Shown here: positions 34,424-47,735 of the stretch, piece by piece
Layout: each line of letters opens with the position of its first letter
Numbering within the stretch: the stretch's first letter is position 1
NCBI GenBank assembly: GCA_034190875.2
Contig: CM067357.1
Location: 646,724 to 710,723 of the forward strand
DNA from: Urechis unicinctus
Lineage: Eukaryota; Annelida; Polychaeta; Xenopneusta; Urechidae
Length of the DNA stretch: 64,000 nt
Reading direction: 5' to 3'
Position numbers and translations under genes: made by a program
Notes under the pieces: model-generated
The model's database searches: none
Told to the model about the DNA's origin: nothing
Seen by the model: only the letters and a program-made list of their open reading frames with translations

Positions 34424-37400
34424 TGGCGGGCATAATACAATGGAATTGCTGAGGACTTCCGAATAATCATGAAGAACTTATTACTTTACTCAACAAAAAT
34501 AATGGTATCGCAGCCTGCCTTCAGGAAACATTTCTGAAGGCGGAAAATAATTATAGCTTGAAAGGCTATAAATCTTACCATAAATTTGGAGGCACTGGGG
34601 AACGAGCTTCTGGCGGCTCGACCATTTTAATCAAGGATTTTATTCCCCAGAAAGAAATAGAACTCAATACAAACCTTCAAGCAGTAGCAGTAAATATAAC
34701 CTTAAATTAGTCCATCACACTTTGCTCCCTTTACTTACCGCCAAGCCAAAGTTTTACACGAGGAGAACTGGACAACATCGTGGCCCAGTTGCCAGAGCCA
34801 GTTCTACTCATGGGTGATTTTAATGCCCACAACTCTTTATGGGGCAATACATATGATGATGGAAATTGCCAAATTGTTGAAGATTTCTTCATTTCTCACA
34901 ATCTCTGCCTTTTAAATGACGGCTCAAATACATACATCCATCCAGGCTATGGCACACCCACCGCAATAGATCTTTCTTTCTCTTCTCCTTCTTTGTTTAT
35001 CGACCTTGCATGGGAAGTTGGTGTCGATGATACCTGTGGAAGTGACCACTTCCCCATTCTTATCCAACTAAACCCTCCGTTACCACCAGAGACACCTCCA
35101 AAGTGGCAGCTGCATAAAGCAGACTAGCCCTCCTTTGGATCTCTGTGTGGGGAGGCTATCCACAGGGATAAGATGCAAGGGAGAGATACACACATCGATA
35201 CATTTTGTGCTAAACTGCTTGAAATTGCCTCCAAAACTATTCCAAAGTCCTCGGCAAAGCCCAGGCGCATCCCAAAACCATGGTTTAACCAAGACTGCCA
35301 GGACGCCATCAACCACAGAAAAAGGGCCCTTAAGTTATTTCAAACTCTCCCAACCCATGCAAACCTGGCATCATTCAAGGCAGCGAGAGCGAGAGCTCAG
35401 CGGGTTGTTACAGAAAGTAAAACGAATTCATGGAAAACTTATATATCATAATTAAACTCGAGAACATCAATCAAAAAGACATGGGAAATGGTCCGCAAAA
35501 TAAGTGGAAAAAAACACCTCTTCCACTTCTTCTTACCTTCTAACACCAGATGGTAATGAAGTAAAAAACAAACGAGAAATATCAAACATCATAGCGGACA
35601 CAATAACCATGAATTCTTCCACTGCTAATTATACCGAAAAGTTTCAAAGACATAAAAAGATTACTGAAAGAACAAAACTCAATTTTAGGTCAAACAACGA
35701 AGAAAATTATAATGTTCCTTTTACTTTAGAAGAATTGAAAGAGTCTTTGAAACTCTGCAAGGACACTGCAGTAGGACCAGACGATGTCCATTACCAACTA
35801 CTTAAACATCTTCCAGAAGAGTCCTTGTATGTCTTATTAGACATATACAATCACATATGGAGCAGTGGAGAATATCCGGACTCATGGAGAGAGGCTACCA
35901 TCACCCTTATCCCAAAGTCCGGAAAAGACCCAACCAACCCGTCGAGCTACAGGCCCATCGCTCTCACGAGCTGTCTCTGTAAAACCATGGAGCGAGTCGT
36001 TAACAAGCGTCTTATGTGGTACTTGGAAACTAATAATATAATAAATAAACATCAATCTGGCTTTAGAAAAGGCCGATGTACCACAGACAACCTTGTTAAG
36101 TTAGAAACTTATATTAGGGATGCATTTTTAAAGGGGGACCATGTCGTGTCTGTGTTTTTCGATCTTGAGAAAGCATATGACACGACATGGAAATATGGGA
36201 TTTTAAAAGATCTACAAGAAGCTGGTCTTCGAGGTAATATGCCACTATTTATACAAAACTTTTTAAATGATAGATTTTTTAAGGTAAGAATTGGGACATC
36301 ACTTTCGGACCAACATGGTCAGGAAATGGGGGTCCCACAGGGCAGCATTCTTTCTGTCACACTTTTCAATTTAAAAATCAATAGCATCACAAAAGCCTCC
36401 ACACTGAAGCCAATGAAATGCCTATCCATCTAAGAAGAAACAAACTGGTCCTTCAATATGCAGTTAAAATAAAAAGCAATCCAGATCACCCTGCCTATGA
36501 CATTATCTTCCACTTCAAATACCAAGTAATATATGAAAATAAACCTAATGCCATACCACCTCTTGGCATCCGTATTCAAGAATCGCTAAACAACATATCC
36601 AATAATCTAGACATTATTGCTCCAAACAAAATTCCCGAAACACCACCCTGGCAATTGAACACACCAACAATAGACACATCCCTTACCAAATATGATAAAT
36701 TAAATGCAAATGACCTCTTGATGAAATTTCATGAAATAAAAGAACATCACAAAGACAAGATACTTATTTATACTGATGGATCCAAAGATGCAAACCGTGT
36801 GGGCGCTGGAGTCGTGTTCGGACCTCAGACCCACAAGGAAAGACTGCCTGGTGCAGCATCTGTTTTTACAGCCGAAGTTACCGCTAAAAGGATGGCATTG
36901 GGCCTTATTGCTCACCATCCCCATGCGGATTTTACAAATTTTTTTAGTGATTCTTTATCTGCCCTGGAGGCAATTGGGAATAAGTTATTATCGTGCCATA
37001 TTGTTGTAGATATTTTAGAAAATCTCACTCGTTTAGCCATGCTGGGGAAAAATGTTGAGTTTGTCTGGGTACCCAGTCACATAGGTATCCCAGGCAACGA
37101 AAGAGCCGATAGGACTGCAAAAGAAGCCCTACACGAGCCAGTGTCTGAAACCAAGATTCCCTTTACAGACTTAAAACCGCAGGTCGTCAAACTTTTTAAA
37201 CAAAAATGGCAGGACCAGTGGGATGAATCCATTCCAAACAAACTTTATGAAATCCAGCCTCAACTTGGGGAGTGGCCACACAGCCTCAGAGAAAGCCGAA
37301 GAGAAGAGGTCGTTCTTGCTCGCTCGTATAGGACACACCTATACAACTCATGCCTTTCTACTAAGGGATGAGCCCATCCCTGAATGTATTCCTTGTCAAT

Positions 37401-37525
37401 GCGCCTACACCGTCAAGCACATTCTCATCGAATGTGCTGATTTGATTTTGATCCGAAATCGCTTCTTCCGGGTTCAAACCCTTTCAGAATTATTTGAAAG
37501 GGTGAATCCATCCAAGATACTATGA
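34423..37525 (+). pseudogene. LINE-X ORF2: endonuclease, RT (catalytic core deleted), RNase H, CCHC (copy C)
   Basis: The APE-type endonuclease shows IIQWNC, CLQETFLK, SGGSTILIK, LYLPPSQSF, LMGDFNAHNSLWG, AIDLSFSSPS and GSDHFPILI. A linker follows (PKPWFNQDCQDAINHRKRA). The RT from 35504 has GPDDVHYQLLKHLP, ATITLIPKSGKDP, YRPIALTSCLCKTMERVV, HQSGFRKGRCTTDNL, VVSVFFDLEKAYDTTWKY and GVPQGSILSVTLFN, then jumps at about 36400 past YVDD and the thumb to LRRNKLVLQYAVKIKSNP. RNase H keeps all acidic residues (YTDGSKDA, FTAEVTAK, FSDSLSAL, ERADRTAK) with VWVPSHIGIPGNERAD. The terminal knuckle CIPCQCAYTVKHILIEC follows a 2-base deletion near 37322. Stops at about 34450, 34708, 35125 and 35449 and a frameshift near 35510 complete the inactivation. 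Confidence 0.9.
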
Positions 37526-37810
37526 TTCATAAGAGAAATTGGACTTTTTTATAGATTTAAGATCATACAATTCTCATTAATTCAATATAGTTCAAATTAA
37601 TATAATTCAATTTATACAATTCAATAAATGCAATTTTTAGTTGGTTGTAAACCTTGACTTCTTATCCTTTCATACCCGTATATACCCCTCCTTAAGTAGG
37701 CACCATAACACACTAGTGTTGGTGTGCCGTTAAACCATATACTTACCTTACCTTATTACGTCAGAATATTGCATTTTAGTACATTTATAGAATATTGCAT
37801 ATTAGAGTAC

Positions 37811-39040
<1,230 letters not shown>

Positions 39041-39042
39041 GA

Positions 39043-39450
39043 TATACCAAGTTGTCTGATAAGATAAACCAAGTTGTCTGATATGATAAACCAAGTTGTC
39101 TGATATGATAAACCAAGTTGTCTGATATGATATACCAAGTTGTCTGATATGATAAACCAAGTTGTCTGATATGATAAACCAAGTTGTCTAATATGATAAA
39201 CCAAGTTGTCTGATATGATATACCAAGTGGTCTGATATGATATACCAAGTTGTCTGATGTGATAAACCAAGTTGTCTGATATGATGTACCAAGTTGTCTG
39301 ATATGATATACCAAGTTGTCTGATATGATAAACCAAGTTGTCTGATATGATAAACCAAGTTGTCTAATATGATAAACCAAGTTGTCTGATATGATAAACC
39401 AAGTTGTATGATATGATATACCAAGTTGTCTGATATGATATACCTAGGGC
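39043..39450. repeat. 22-bp minisatellite, about 18 copies
   Basis: The unit reads ACCAAGTTGTCTGATATGATAA, repeated every 22 bp, with A/T alternation before ACC and occasional TAATATG or GTGATAA variants. Because 22 is not a multiple of 3, all minus-strand frames stay open by chance. Confidence 0.95.
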
Positions 39451-39849
39451 AAACTAACATTCAGCATTATGAGACAATATTGATGTGTCAATGTACATGA
39501 AGACCTCATGCACATGCCGTCTAGATGGTTGGTAGTGAACTTATGGCCAGTCTCCTGATTTCGGTGGATTTCCGTCAACCAATTATCAATAATGGTAGTC
39601 GACTCTACAATCTATATATCTGCTAAAAATCGATACAAATAGAATATGTGCGCATTTGTGAGGAATCATACAAATTTAATGACTACAGAGTTTACTAACA
39701 ATAAGCCTCATATTTACAATTTCCCCATAAGTCAGACGTCGGAATGGCCCTGCATGTTAACAATTAACTAAGAATTCAACTCATAAACATGAGATCTGCG
39801 TACCAAGACGAAACACGGGTCAAATGGTCACGAGATCAATACCTCTTTC

Positions 39850-40022
39850 TCATTTCAAAGAGATTATCGACCAATCGGTCTGTTAGGTTTGCTATCGGGC
39901 CATGATTTTTATATAATAGTCACCTGAGTTCTGAGAGCTTAGAAACAATATTACGCTGGTTCCTTGGAAACCTCGAGCCGCGTGACGTCATTTGGCCCTC
40001 TTGGCGTCGACATCGATATTAC
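39850..40022 (-). repeat. Diverged interspersed repeat (copy 2)
   Basis: The reverse complement carries CGATGTCGACGCCAAGAGGG, GACGTCA, CTCAGGTGACTAT and TCGATAATCTCTTTGA in the same order as 31836-32165. Confidence 0.55.
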
Positions 40023-40029
40023 CCTTTGA

Positions 40030-41138
40030 GAAGTCGTGTTAGATCAGGAACCCGTAGTACATAACGGAGACAAGCAGACACGGTTAACCTATATTCCTAA
40101 TCGACCTGAAGGTTGCAACACAATGGCTGTGTATATGGGGGAATCTGTACAAGATGAGATGAAGAGAGCCTGTAGTGTTAAATATAGGACAATTTGATTT
40201 GGCACATGACTGTGTGCTGTACAGAGTACTTGTGTTGTACAAAGTATTGCCCTGGCAATGCATGCTTCTGTGTTTTACGTGTCAGTCTAGTATCGTTGGC
40301 AGTCGTAACGATTGCGAAATGTCATAATTGTGGCATACCCGTGTGGTTCAGTGAGATGTTGTTCACATGGTCACGTGACTGCCCTGTGTGGCGGTCACGT
40401 GACGTTTTAATTACTCGCTTGTCAAGAGGGGTGATCAACACTCCATCCAACTCGATTTAAATTGCCCTGTCCTATCCTCCACTTGTCTTCTAATTCTCTA
40501 CCTTGCTGCTTCATTATACCTACAACCAATCATGCTGGTGTGAAAGTTTAATTTCAGCGCACTCATATTCATTGTGACTAGCCTGCAGCAATTGATACCG
40601 CCAGAGGCAATAATTATGAAAACATGGTAGCTGAGTTACCATGGGTAACCGTTATGTCACTTTGCATTATGGGTAACACATAGCATCTCGATCCTTGCCT
40701 TGGTGTAGTGATGCAAGTATGTCTACCATAGCACGCAAACATGAACCAATAGTTACAATATTTAGGATATATTCTCAACCGATAGTGTGTTTGTCTGGGA
40801 TTGCAAACAGGCAGTTGATATCAAAGTTGCAGTGTCGCCGACTTACCCACTTTTCCGTCTTGGCATATACTTCGCCTAGGAAAGTATACATTAGAGGGTA
40901 GAGGTGTCAGTCTGGTATTACGGATACGATATCACTTCTGATCAAACCTTGATGATCATAAGTCATTTATTTTTCTTTGGTGTAAATCTATCGGTTGCAG
41001 AGTAGAGTCTATATATTAATGAGGCTGTTGTTAATTACTGAGTCATCCTTGTGTTAGCCGTAGTCGTATCTAGGTCTGCAGTGTTCGTGAAAGCTGTGGA
41101 CTTAACAGCTCCAATCAGGTGAAGTACTTTCCCATATG
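40030..41138. other. No recognisable gene
   Basis: Short open frames at 40194-40460 and 40695-40901 have no family motif. Several TCACGTGAC palindromes cluster at 40371-40402. Confidence 0.5.
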
Positions 41139-41400
41139 ATGTATAAAGCAAGGGTCACAGTAGTAAGCATGTTCATGAACAGCCCCCTTGGTGTATACAG
41201 CAAGGGTCACAGTAGTAAGCATGTTAATGAACAGCCCCCGTGGTGTATACAGCAAGGGTCACAGTAGTAAGCATGTTAATGAACAGCCCCCGTGGTGTAT
41301 AAAGCAAGGGTCACAGTAGTAAGCATGTTTATGAACAGCCCCCGTGGTGTATACAGCAAGGGTCACAGTAGTAAGCATGTTTATGAACAGCCCCGATGGT
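41139..41400. repeat. 52-bp minisatellite, 5 copies
   Basis: The unit contains GTGTATACAGCAAGGGTCAC, AGTAGTAAGCATGTTNATGA and ACAGCCCCCGTG. Five adjacent copies with few differences. Confidence 0.92.
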
Positions 41401-41478
41401 TTTTCAATGATGATTACAACCATGTCCAGCAAACGTCAAATATATTGCTGAATTTAAAACACTTCATACAGTTTAGCA

Positions 41479-41546
41479 TTATCAAGAGGATCCATCGTTC
41501 AAACGATCAGGTTATCAAGAGGATCCATCGTTCAAACGATCAGATT
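41479..41546. repeat. 33-bp tandem duplication
   Basis: TTATCAAGAGGATCCATCG plus TTCAAACGATCAG, twice. Each unit contains a 6-bp stem with 2-base loop (ATCGTT-CA-AACGAT). Confidence 0.9.
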
Positions 41547-41829
41547 ACCGAAAATATTCGTGACATTTGTTTTTCACACGCAATCTGAATAATGTCAATT
41601 GCACTAATTGCAGATTAGATGTATAAAAAGATACTAAAAGAGTCGTTTGGGTTTAACTGTTTGACTTAGTGTATTCGTCTAGTCTAACACGTTTGGGCAC
41701 GAATCTCCGAAAAAAGCGCTATGCGTTATTCAATGAATGCTACTTCAAAGATATAGCTGTTATGGTAGATTGCAGGCCATCCCCACCAGCAGCGCTATAT
41801 GAACTAGTACATTCGATGTTCCACTTTCG

Positions 41830-42110
41830 CACGCACGCATTCACACACCCACTCACTGCTTTTTCATGTGAACACCAATTCGCACACACAAAACAACTCC
41901 TGCATTTACTCATTGACTTGGCCATATGCTTATTTACTCACTCATTCACTCAATCGCTCACATGCCAATTGAATGACTCACGGACCCACTTGCATACTCA
42001 CGCACGGACTCATTCGCTCACACATGTCTACATATTCACTCTGGCACGCACCAAATATGCACGCGCATGCATATGCACATACACACTTGCACACCCATAC
42101 ACACAGTGAA
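41830..42110. repeat. Degenerate CACTCA/CACACG simple repeat
   Basis: Low-complexity sequence of CACTCAC-, CACACGCA- and TTCACTCA-like steps, like a weaker version of 48-50 kb. The open frame across 41669-42109 reads as Thr/His/Leu low complexity and is unlikely to be a gene. 42111-43140 has no recognisable gene. Confidence 0.75.
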
Positions 42111-43207
42111 TATAAACCTGAAGAACCTAGAAAGGTCCAGTTTCAACGAAACGTTGAGCTACTCATATCCTTATCCGCCGCTTGTTACATTCAGCTATAG
42201 GAGGGAGCCTGATTAGTCATCTCTTATCACGCAAGCTCTGTGGTGTATACATATATATTCCTTGCAATACAATCACATCGCATAAACTTCAATTTGTTTG
42301 GGACATGTCAGCATTGATTTATGCAGACGGCGCTTGAGATTGGGGGCAGGAAGAGGACAGAACACGTGACATGGCCAAATTAATGTTCGTATTATAACAA
42401 TATGAATGCTATATCTTATGCAACATATTTTCATAGGTACCTATTGAGCAGTAGCTTCATTGGCGTTGTGATACGGGCACAGACGGGAAGGGAGTTGGGT
42501 TGGTAGAAAAGGAGGCAGTTTCTTTGATAGGTAGACAGTTAATGTGCGAAATGTTGGCATTAATTAGTGTGTCTGAAAAGAACGGTTGAATATAGCAATG
42601 CAAGGATCAAGCCTTCACTCCTATTGCGGCGGTGAAAGACGATCCTCCCACCTATATACCATATACACGGAGCGGTCATTACAAGTGACAGTTTCAGTTA
42701 GCCGTTGAATGCTCAGTCTTTTCCATCCTCAAGCTGTGTGCGACGTTAATTGTTTTAGCCATTTGAGTTTTACGCCATGTGGCTCTTTTTATCTGCTTAT
42801 GGGTAGCCCCTTGCTTGCTCTATTGTCACAGTCATCATATATTTCTGAATAGGATATCCTTATGTTACAGTATATAATTATTGCAAGTTATATTGCAGTA
42901 GAGTTCCCTGTGAATAAAATATCTAGGGTGATTAGTTCGGGTAATTAGCTTAACTTTACGTCGTATTGATTTCAACCGACATCGATCGATACCTGTGTGT
43001 ACACGTTAAAAACTGCAGCGCAAGTAATAACATTAGCGTGATAAATTATTGTTCTATGGAAATAACAAGGGTTTCTAGCTGTATATGAATTATTCAATAT
43101 ATCTATAACTTTTTTGAGTTAACAGCCCAAGCCAACTTCAAATAAGGGAAACGTAACCTCGTCGAGCATATCAGTGTGAGTACTCTACAGTATATCCAGC
43201 CTAGATA

Positions 43208-43553
43208 CACAATGCATATGATGGTTGTTGTCACTAGCATTCTGTGTCTTGATCAGATCTTTTCCTCTCCAAGATCGAATCAGTTTGGGCAAGTTGATAC
43301 CGATGTCCAGTTTCAAGATCTTGAAATCGTTCAAGCAATGCGATTTAAGTCACAGTCATCACCAGATTAGATGACGGTTACGCAGGCTGGGGTCCAGGGG
43401 ATCCCCACAACGTTGCGGAGTACTACTTAGTGCTGCGTGTTGATGATGGTTTGGCTGACTTCCCGTGTGTAAGTACATTCGGCTACCTGTGCAAGAGGTC
43501 TATCCATGACTCATACACGACTCAAGCTGATCTCCACGGCAGCACTCTGTGAT
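43208..43553 (+). pseudogene. C-type lectin-like gene fragment, plus strand, middle exons missing
   Basis: The N-terminal part reads MHMMVVVTSILCLDQIFSS (signal-like), then GQVDTDVQFQDLEIVQAM, comparable with QIHTNVQFQPTGVLHTLQ of the complete gene at 30.2 kb. Directly after, a different frame gives RLDDGYAGWGPGDPHNVAEY, VLRVDDGLADFPC and STFGYLCKRS, the C-terminal half of a CTLD (compare RLDAGLDWQSGQPSN and HQYLCKRS at 28.7 kb). The rest of PAN, exon 2 and the first half of the CTLD are missing. The site corresponding to QPD is GDP. This is a truncated, oppositely oriented paralogue. Confidence 0.6.
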
Positions 43554-45631
43554 AAAATTATAACGTGTAACACTTACTTATTATTGACAATTGATTATTG
43601 ACGATCGGGTTGTTAATATTCGAACCAGTGCGGTTGCTTTAAACAATTTCGTATACTTCTCGGTCATGGTGTGATTAAAGCATACACATGTGCGTAGTTG
43701 CAGCATGAGCAAAAACTCATTCTTTACTTATTAGGAACAAATTTGAATGAACGTTCAACATTGACTGCTATTGAAGCAATTAAACACCGAGCACTATTGT
43801 GACAGCTCCATTTAGGAGTACAGAGACTTTCTAGAAGCGGGATGATCCATATGCACGTATGATCTTCATGTCCTCACTCTCTATTGCACTGTTTCAACAC
43901 AGAGTTCGGTGTGAGTACCCTGGCCACCCAGTAATCAACTTTTACCTTTGAGTTCTACCATTTGCTGGATTGCAATGAATTCGCATTATTTTATATATAA
44001 TTGGATCTTTCCATCAGAACCTTTAACGGCTGTTACACACCTACACCAGGTTGAGGAAAGTTATATTCTCCCAAGCCTGTGTTCAAAGAGGTCTCATTTT
44101 CAAGTTGACCAGCTGTGGCACTAACATGGTCTCAGGTCAACTAAAACCCTAATTGACTTGACCCCCGGCATAAGTACTGACTCGGCACCCAACCATCGGT
44201 ACCACTCCGTGCCCGGGGGTGTAAAGGCGTGCAGGCTGCTTTGAATACCGTGAATATATGCAATAAGTGAATCCACCAATAGAAATAACTCTTCTCAGTC
44301 CAAGTAAAAATGCGAGTAAATGTGATATATCTTGTATGCAAATATACGTGGATAATCACTGTTAACTTGTACCCAATCCAATTTTCACCCAGACCAACTC
44401 GTACCAAGACCAACTCATACCAAGACCAACCCATTAAAATATTATTTGCAGTTGATATTTCGATATTTAGTGTTTGCATAACTAATTGCTGACTTGTTAG
44501 CTCTATTACGGTGATATCACCGACAGATAGTCGGGGTGTGGAGCGAGTGAGCGTTGGGAGGTAGGTCATATTTGGCCGGTGTGGACACGCTCTGATATCG
44601 CCCTGGACTGGCATTTTGCCGCGTGCTTGGGATTTCCAACCGGGGAACAAGGGCGAGCAGGCACCCTCATAGGAGTGCTAATTAAGACGGAAGGGCTTAT
44701 CCAGAGTTATTGAACAAAATTGAAGCATAGCCTTACAGCGTAGAAAATTCCCATTTTGTGCAGGATATACTTTCCTTGCATGGTGTTGTTCATAGAGTCA
44801 CTGCGTACACAAGGCAAGCTTTAGGGATGCATCCGACCCAGTGGCTCAGTGGTATCGTGATTAACCTTCGTCCCAGCGACGTGCGTTTTTGCAGCCCGGC
44901 AGTTCCCTAGTGATATGAGTAATCCCTACTTGAGATCAGATCGTCCTAATGCTGGCCGGCAATGTGCGGGATCGCATCAAAGCACCTCGTGGTGTAAAGC
45001 AGTTGAGAGGGGTGGTTTGATACATTTGTATAGCTTTGTGGGACATCCCCCCCCCCCCCCCCTTATTCGTGTGCCATTTCCCCCTGGTCGAGATATCTGT
45101 CTAATTAATCTACTACTAACATCACAAGTGTTCAACATCTGGTCTGGTGGTCACTGCGAGCTTGAAACTGGGATATTCGGCATGATGTCAGGTTCGAATA
45201 CAAGTGCAAATGATATGTGGATTCTGGTACGTTTGTACACACAGCATTTTAGATATGCTTGCTGAACGTGTCCGTTAATCAGCACGTATCAGCATGCGTT
45301 AGTCAGTCCTGCTCGGTATCAATGTTAAAAATATCCAGCCAAACTTGACCCTTCCCGACGCCTTGCGAGGGATAGCATGCTTCATGAGGCCATTGACTTA
45401 CAATTAAAGCTTCAAGTTCTTATCTATAACGCGCATGCTCATGTTTCGTCTGCAACAGCAACTAAATCGAATATTCATGTAATTGTAAATTGAGTGACCA
45501 ACTGCTTTCGCTGCTACGACCAATTGTCTATATATACGGTTTGATGTATGCAAAGTACTTTCCCACGATAATTTTCTTTTAAATAAATGCAGCACGGTGC
45601 ATAATATATAAGAGGTTCAGATGAAAGAGAT
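43554..45631. other. Mostly featureless; possible SINE head at 44846-44911
   Basis: No convincing gene. The open frame 44650-44141 (minus) lacks motifs. At 44846 GTGGCTCAGTGGTATCG resembles a tRNA A box, and the region near 44880 (CGACGTGCGTTTTTGCAGCC) may be a degraded B box, so an old tRNA-derived SINE is possible. A C-homopolymer lies at 45049-45062. Three near-copies of TACCAAGACCAACTC occur at 44395-44430. Confidence 0.4.
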
Positions 45632-45889
45632 GATGCGACGGAGGAAGCCACATTAATCCCAGGGTGAGTGCTTTGATGCGACGGGGGAAGCCACATTAAT
45701 CCCAGGGTAAGTGCTTTGATGCGACAGGGGAAGCCACATTAATCCCAGGGTAAGTGCTTTGATGCGACAGGGGAAGCTACATTAATCCCAGGGTAAGTGC
45801 TTTGATGCGACAGGGGAAGCCACATTAATCCCAGGGTAAGTGCTTTGATGCGACAGAGGAAGCCACATTAATTCCAGGGTAAGTGCTTT
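45632..45889. repeat. 43-bp minisatellite, 6 copies
   Basis: The unit contains GATGCGACAGGGGAAGCCAC, ATTAATCCCAGGG and TAAGTGCTTT. Six units fill 258 bp exactly. Each unit carries a splice-donor-like AGGGTAAGT on the plus strand. It abuts the lectin exon fragment at 45900. Confidence 0.93.
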
Positions 45890-45899
45890 GAATGGGTGG

Positions 45900-46450
45900 T
45901 GGCATGATAAGCCATTAAACTCCAAATTGGGATCCAATCAGATTGGATCCCGTGCAGTTTTGGTTACCTCCAAAGTTGTTAGGCTTCCCAGGGCTACAAT
46001 CAGCGAAGTCAGCATCCAGTGTACCCAGTCTAGAGAGAACCGGGTCGGCCCATAACCAGCATCTCTCGCGCTGCTCGTCGGTTCCTGACACGAAGACATG
46101 CTGATCCTACCAAGCATATCACACAAAATACCAGACAGCATCAGTTGTTGCTCATGGTACGATACCGTGCAGACAGCCCTCCCCCCATATGTATAACGCT
46201 CAATCTGATAACAAGGGAAAGTTGGAGTAAATGATCTGCCTTCCTTGTTATTGACATGAAACATGAGTTATAACAGTCTTACTGTGATATCGATGTTTAT
46301 CAGCCACATACATGCCTCATGCATCAGGTTAAGACTTACCCGTTGACGTGAAACTAAACAGAATTGTGTTCCCAAACAAACCAATGACAACGTGCACGTT
46401 GATAAAGTATTGCTGAACCCATGTTGGCAGTAACCCGGGTGCGGATATTG
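45900..46450 (-). pseudogene. C-type lectin-like gene fragment (paralogue)
   Basis: The minus strand at about 46105-45930 reads VFVSGTDEQRERCWLWADP, VLSRLGTLDADFADCSPG and KPNNFGGNQNC, matching the CTLD C-terminal exon at 28.9 kb (VSGTDEQHEGCWLWANP). It then degenerates into stops before the conserved last cysteines. Upstream, a donor CGG/GTAAGTCTTAACCTGATG at about 46339 resembles the intron start of the complete gene (TTG/GTAAGTCTTAACATG), so part of the preceding exon and intron is retained. The motif KPN replaces QPD/EPN. It is inactive. Confidence 0.6.
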
Positions 46451-46689
46451 CAGTGGCAACGTAGAAACTTGAGGAAAGCCAAATTTGCGAACAATATATA
46501 ACAGAAAATGTAAATAAGAAATACAGCCAAACTATTATTACAGAGATCTATAAATATGTCAATATAGATATAAATATGTGTATATATATCTACGTGTTTA
46601 TAATTATATATATAGATGTATTTTCATAAATCTGAGTGTGATTCGAACATCAGTACTCGTTAGTACGGTATTTCATTCGAGTGCATATG

Positions 46690-46857
<168 letters not shown>

Positions 46858-47049
46858 AACAATATGATTGCATAAAGCTATCCCGTGGCTTCAAGGTTTG
46901 AATCATGTCTTCACTATGTAAATATTGTGTGCTATGAACGCACAGATTAAGCAAGAAATTATCAATTAGGGCTCACATTTATCAGAGCAGGGCTTGCGGT
47001 TAATTGTATTTGGTTATTATCTCAGTACGTCGACTAAAATGCGTTGGTA

Positions 47050-47735
47050 CCAAGGGCGTTGCATATGCAGCACGTAGGCAGCAGGCAGCTCTCATGCTGC
47101 GATTCGTCGACGAGATCGCATGCTAGGGGGAATCGGTTTTGCTTTTTTCATGGATGATATACTGATCGCTGGCCGTGACGTCCCTCATTATGATGCAATC
47201 CTCTGCCAAGTGATTTGCAAGGCATGCAGCAACAATGTCGAGCTGAACATGAAGAAGTGACTAATATGTAGGTCATCTACAGACAACTGATGACCCCAAG
47301 CCACACCCCAACAAGGTCTCCCCTGTCATAGATATAACTACCCCCACCCCCCACAACAAAGGAAGGAATCAAGCGGTTCCTTTGGTATTGTTGCCTATCT
47401 TTTCATAACTAATCTGAGTGGACTCGATGCGCCATTGAGGGAACTCACCAAAGCTGACAACATGCTTCAATGTCAACCAGCTCAGTAGTAAGCTTTCGTC
47501 AAGCTCAAGCAGCTCTGCAGTGAAGACCCTGTTCCGACGCTTTACAACCCATAAAGCCAGCGGAGATACATTGCGATGCTGGAGATACATTGCGGTTGCA
47601 TACTCTTCTCACACAGAGCAAAGATTGCGAAAGAGATGTTGTCCATTGACCATGCATGCACAAAGTTCCAATGCTACATTATGAGTAAGAAGGTAACCGT
47701 CTACAAACCCTTCGAAATCATATACAGCAACCAAT
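47050..47735 (+). pseudogene. Ty3/gypsy RT and RNase H fragment
   Basis: Plus strand, several frames: FFMDDILIAGRDVPHYDAIL then NNVELNMKK (RT catalytic DD followed by the palm helix); PPPTTKEGIKRFL (typical 'PxTxxxLrrFLG' connection); APLRELTKADN-like residues; KLKQLCSED; and IDHACTKFQCYIMSKKVTVY (RNase H end). Many stops. The RT box keeps MDD. No LTR or other domains are nearby. Confidence 0.7.

Larger units (their letters stand above)
32632..37755 (+). mobile_element. LINE-X copy C, full-length termini, 5.1 kb
   Basis: Both ends are fixed by a 13-bp exact target duplication. Layout: leader of about 560 bp (CCCCTGTGGGTCCGGGGG start, no poly-A or Pol III boxes seen), ORF1 33194-34423, ORF2 34423 to about 37525 (APE endonuclease, RT, RNase H, CCHC), AT-rich 3' UTR and a tail ending ACTTACCTTACCTTA rather than poly-A. 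The RT catalytic YVDD-to-thumb part is deleted and there are several stops and frameshifts, so it cannot move on its own. A gag-like ORF1 with CCHC plus RNase H plus a C-terminal CCHC places it with I-group (I/Nimb-like) LINEs. Confidence 0.92.

Noticed and set aside
41478-41546. Regulatory hairpin
   Set aside because: The ATCGTT-CA-AACGAT stem is short and is part of a simple 33-bp duplication. No gene context.
41669-42109. A 146-codon plus-strand open frame
   Set aside because: Its second half is CACTCA-like low complexity, and no motif was found in the first half.
44141-44650. A 169-codon minus-strand open frame
   Set aside because: No recognisable domain, low-quality composition and no splice or promoter context. 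Likely chance.
44846-44911. A tRNA gene
   Set aside because: Only an A-box-like stretch is present. The B box is not recognisable and no cloverleaf can be drawn. At most a degraded SINE head.
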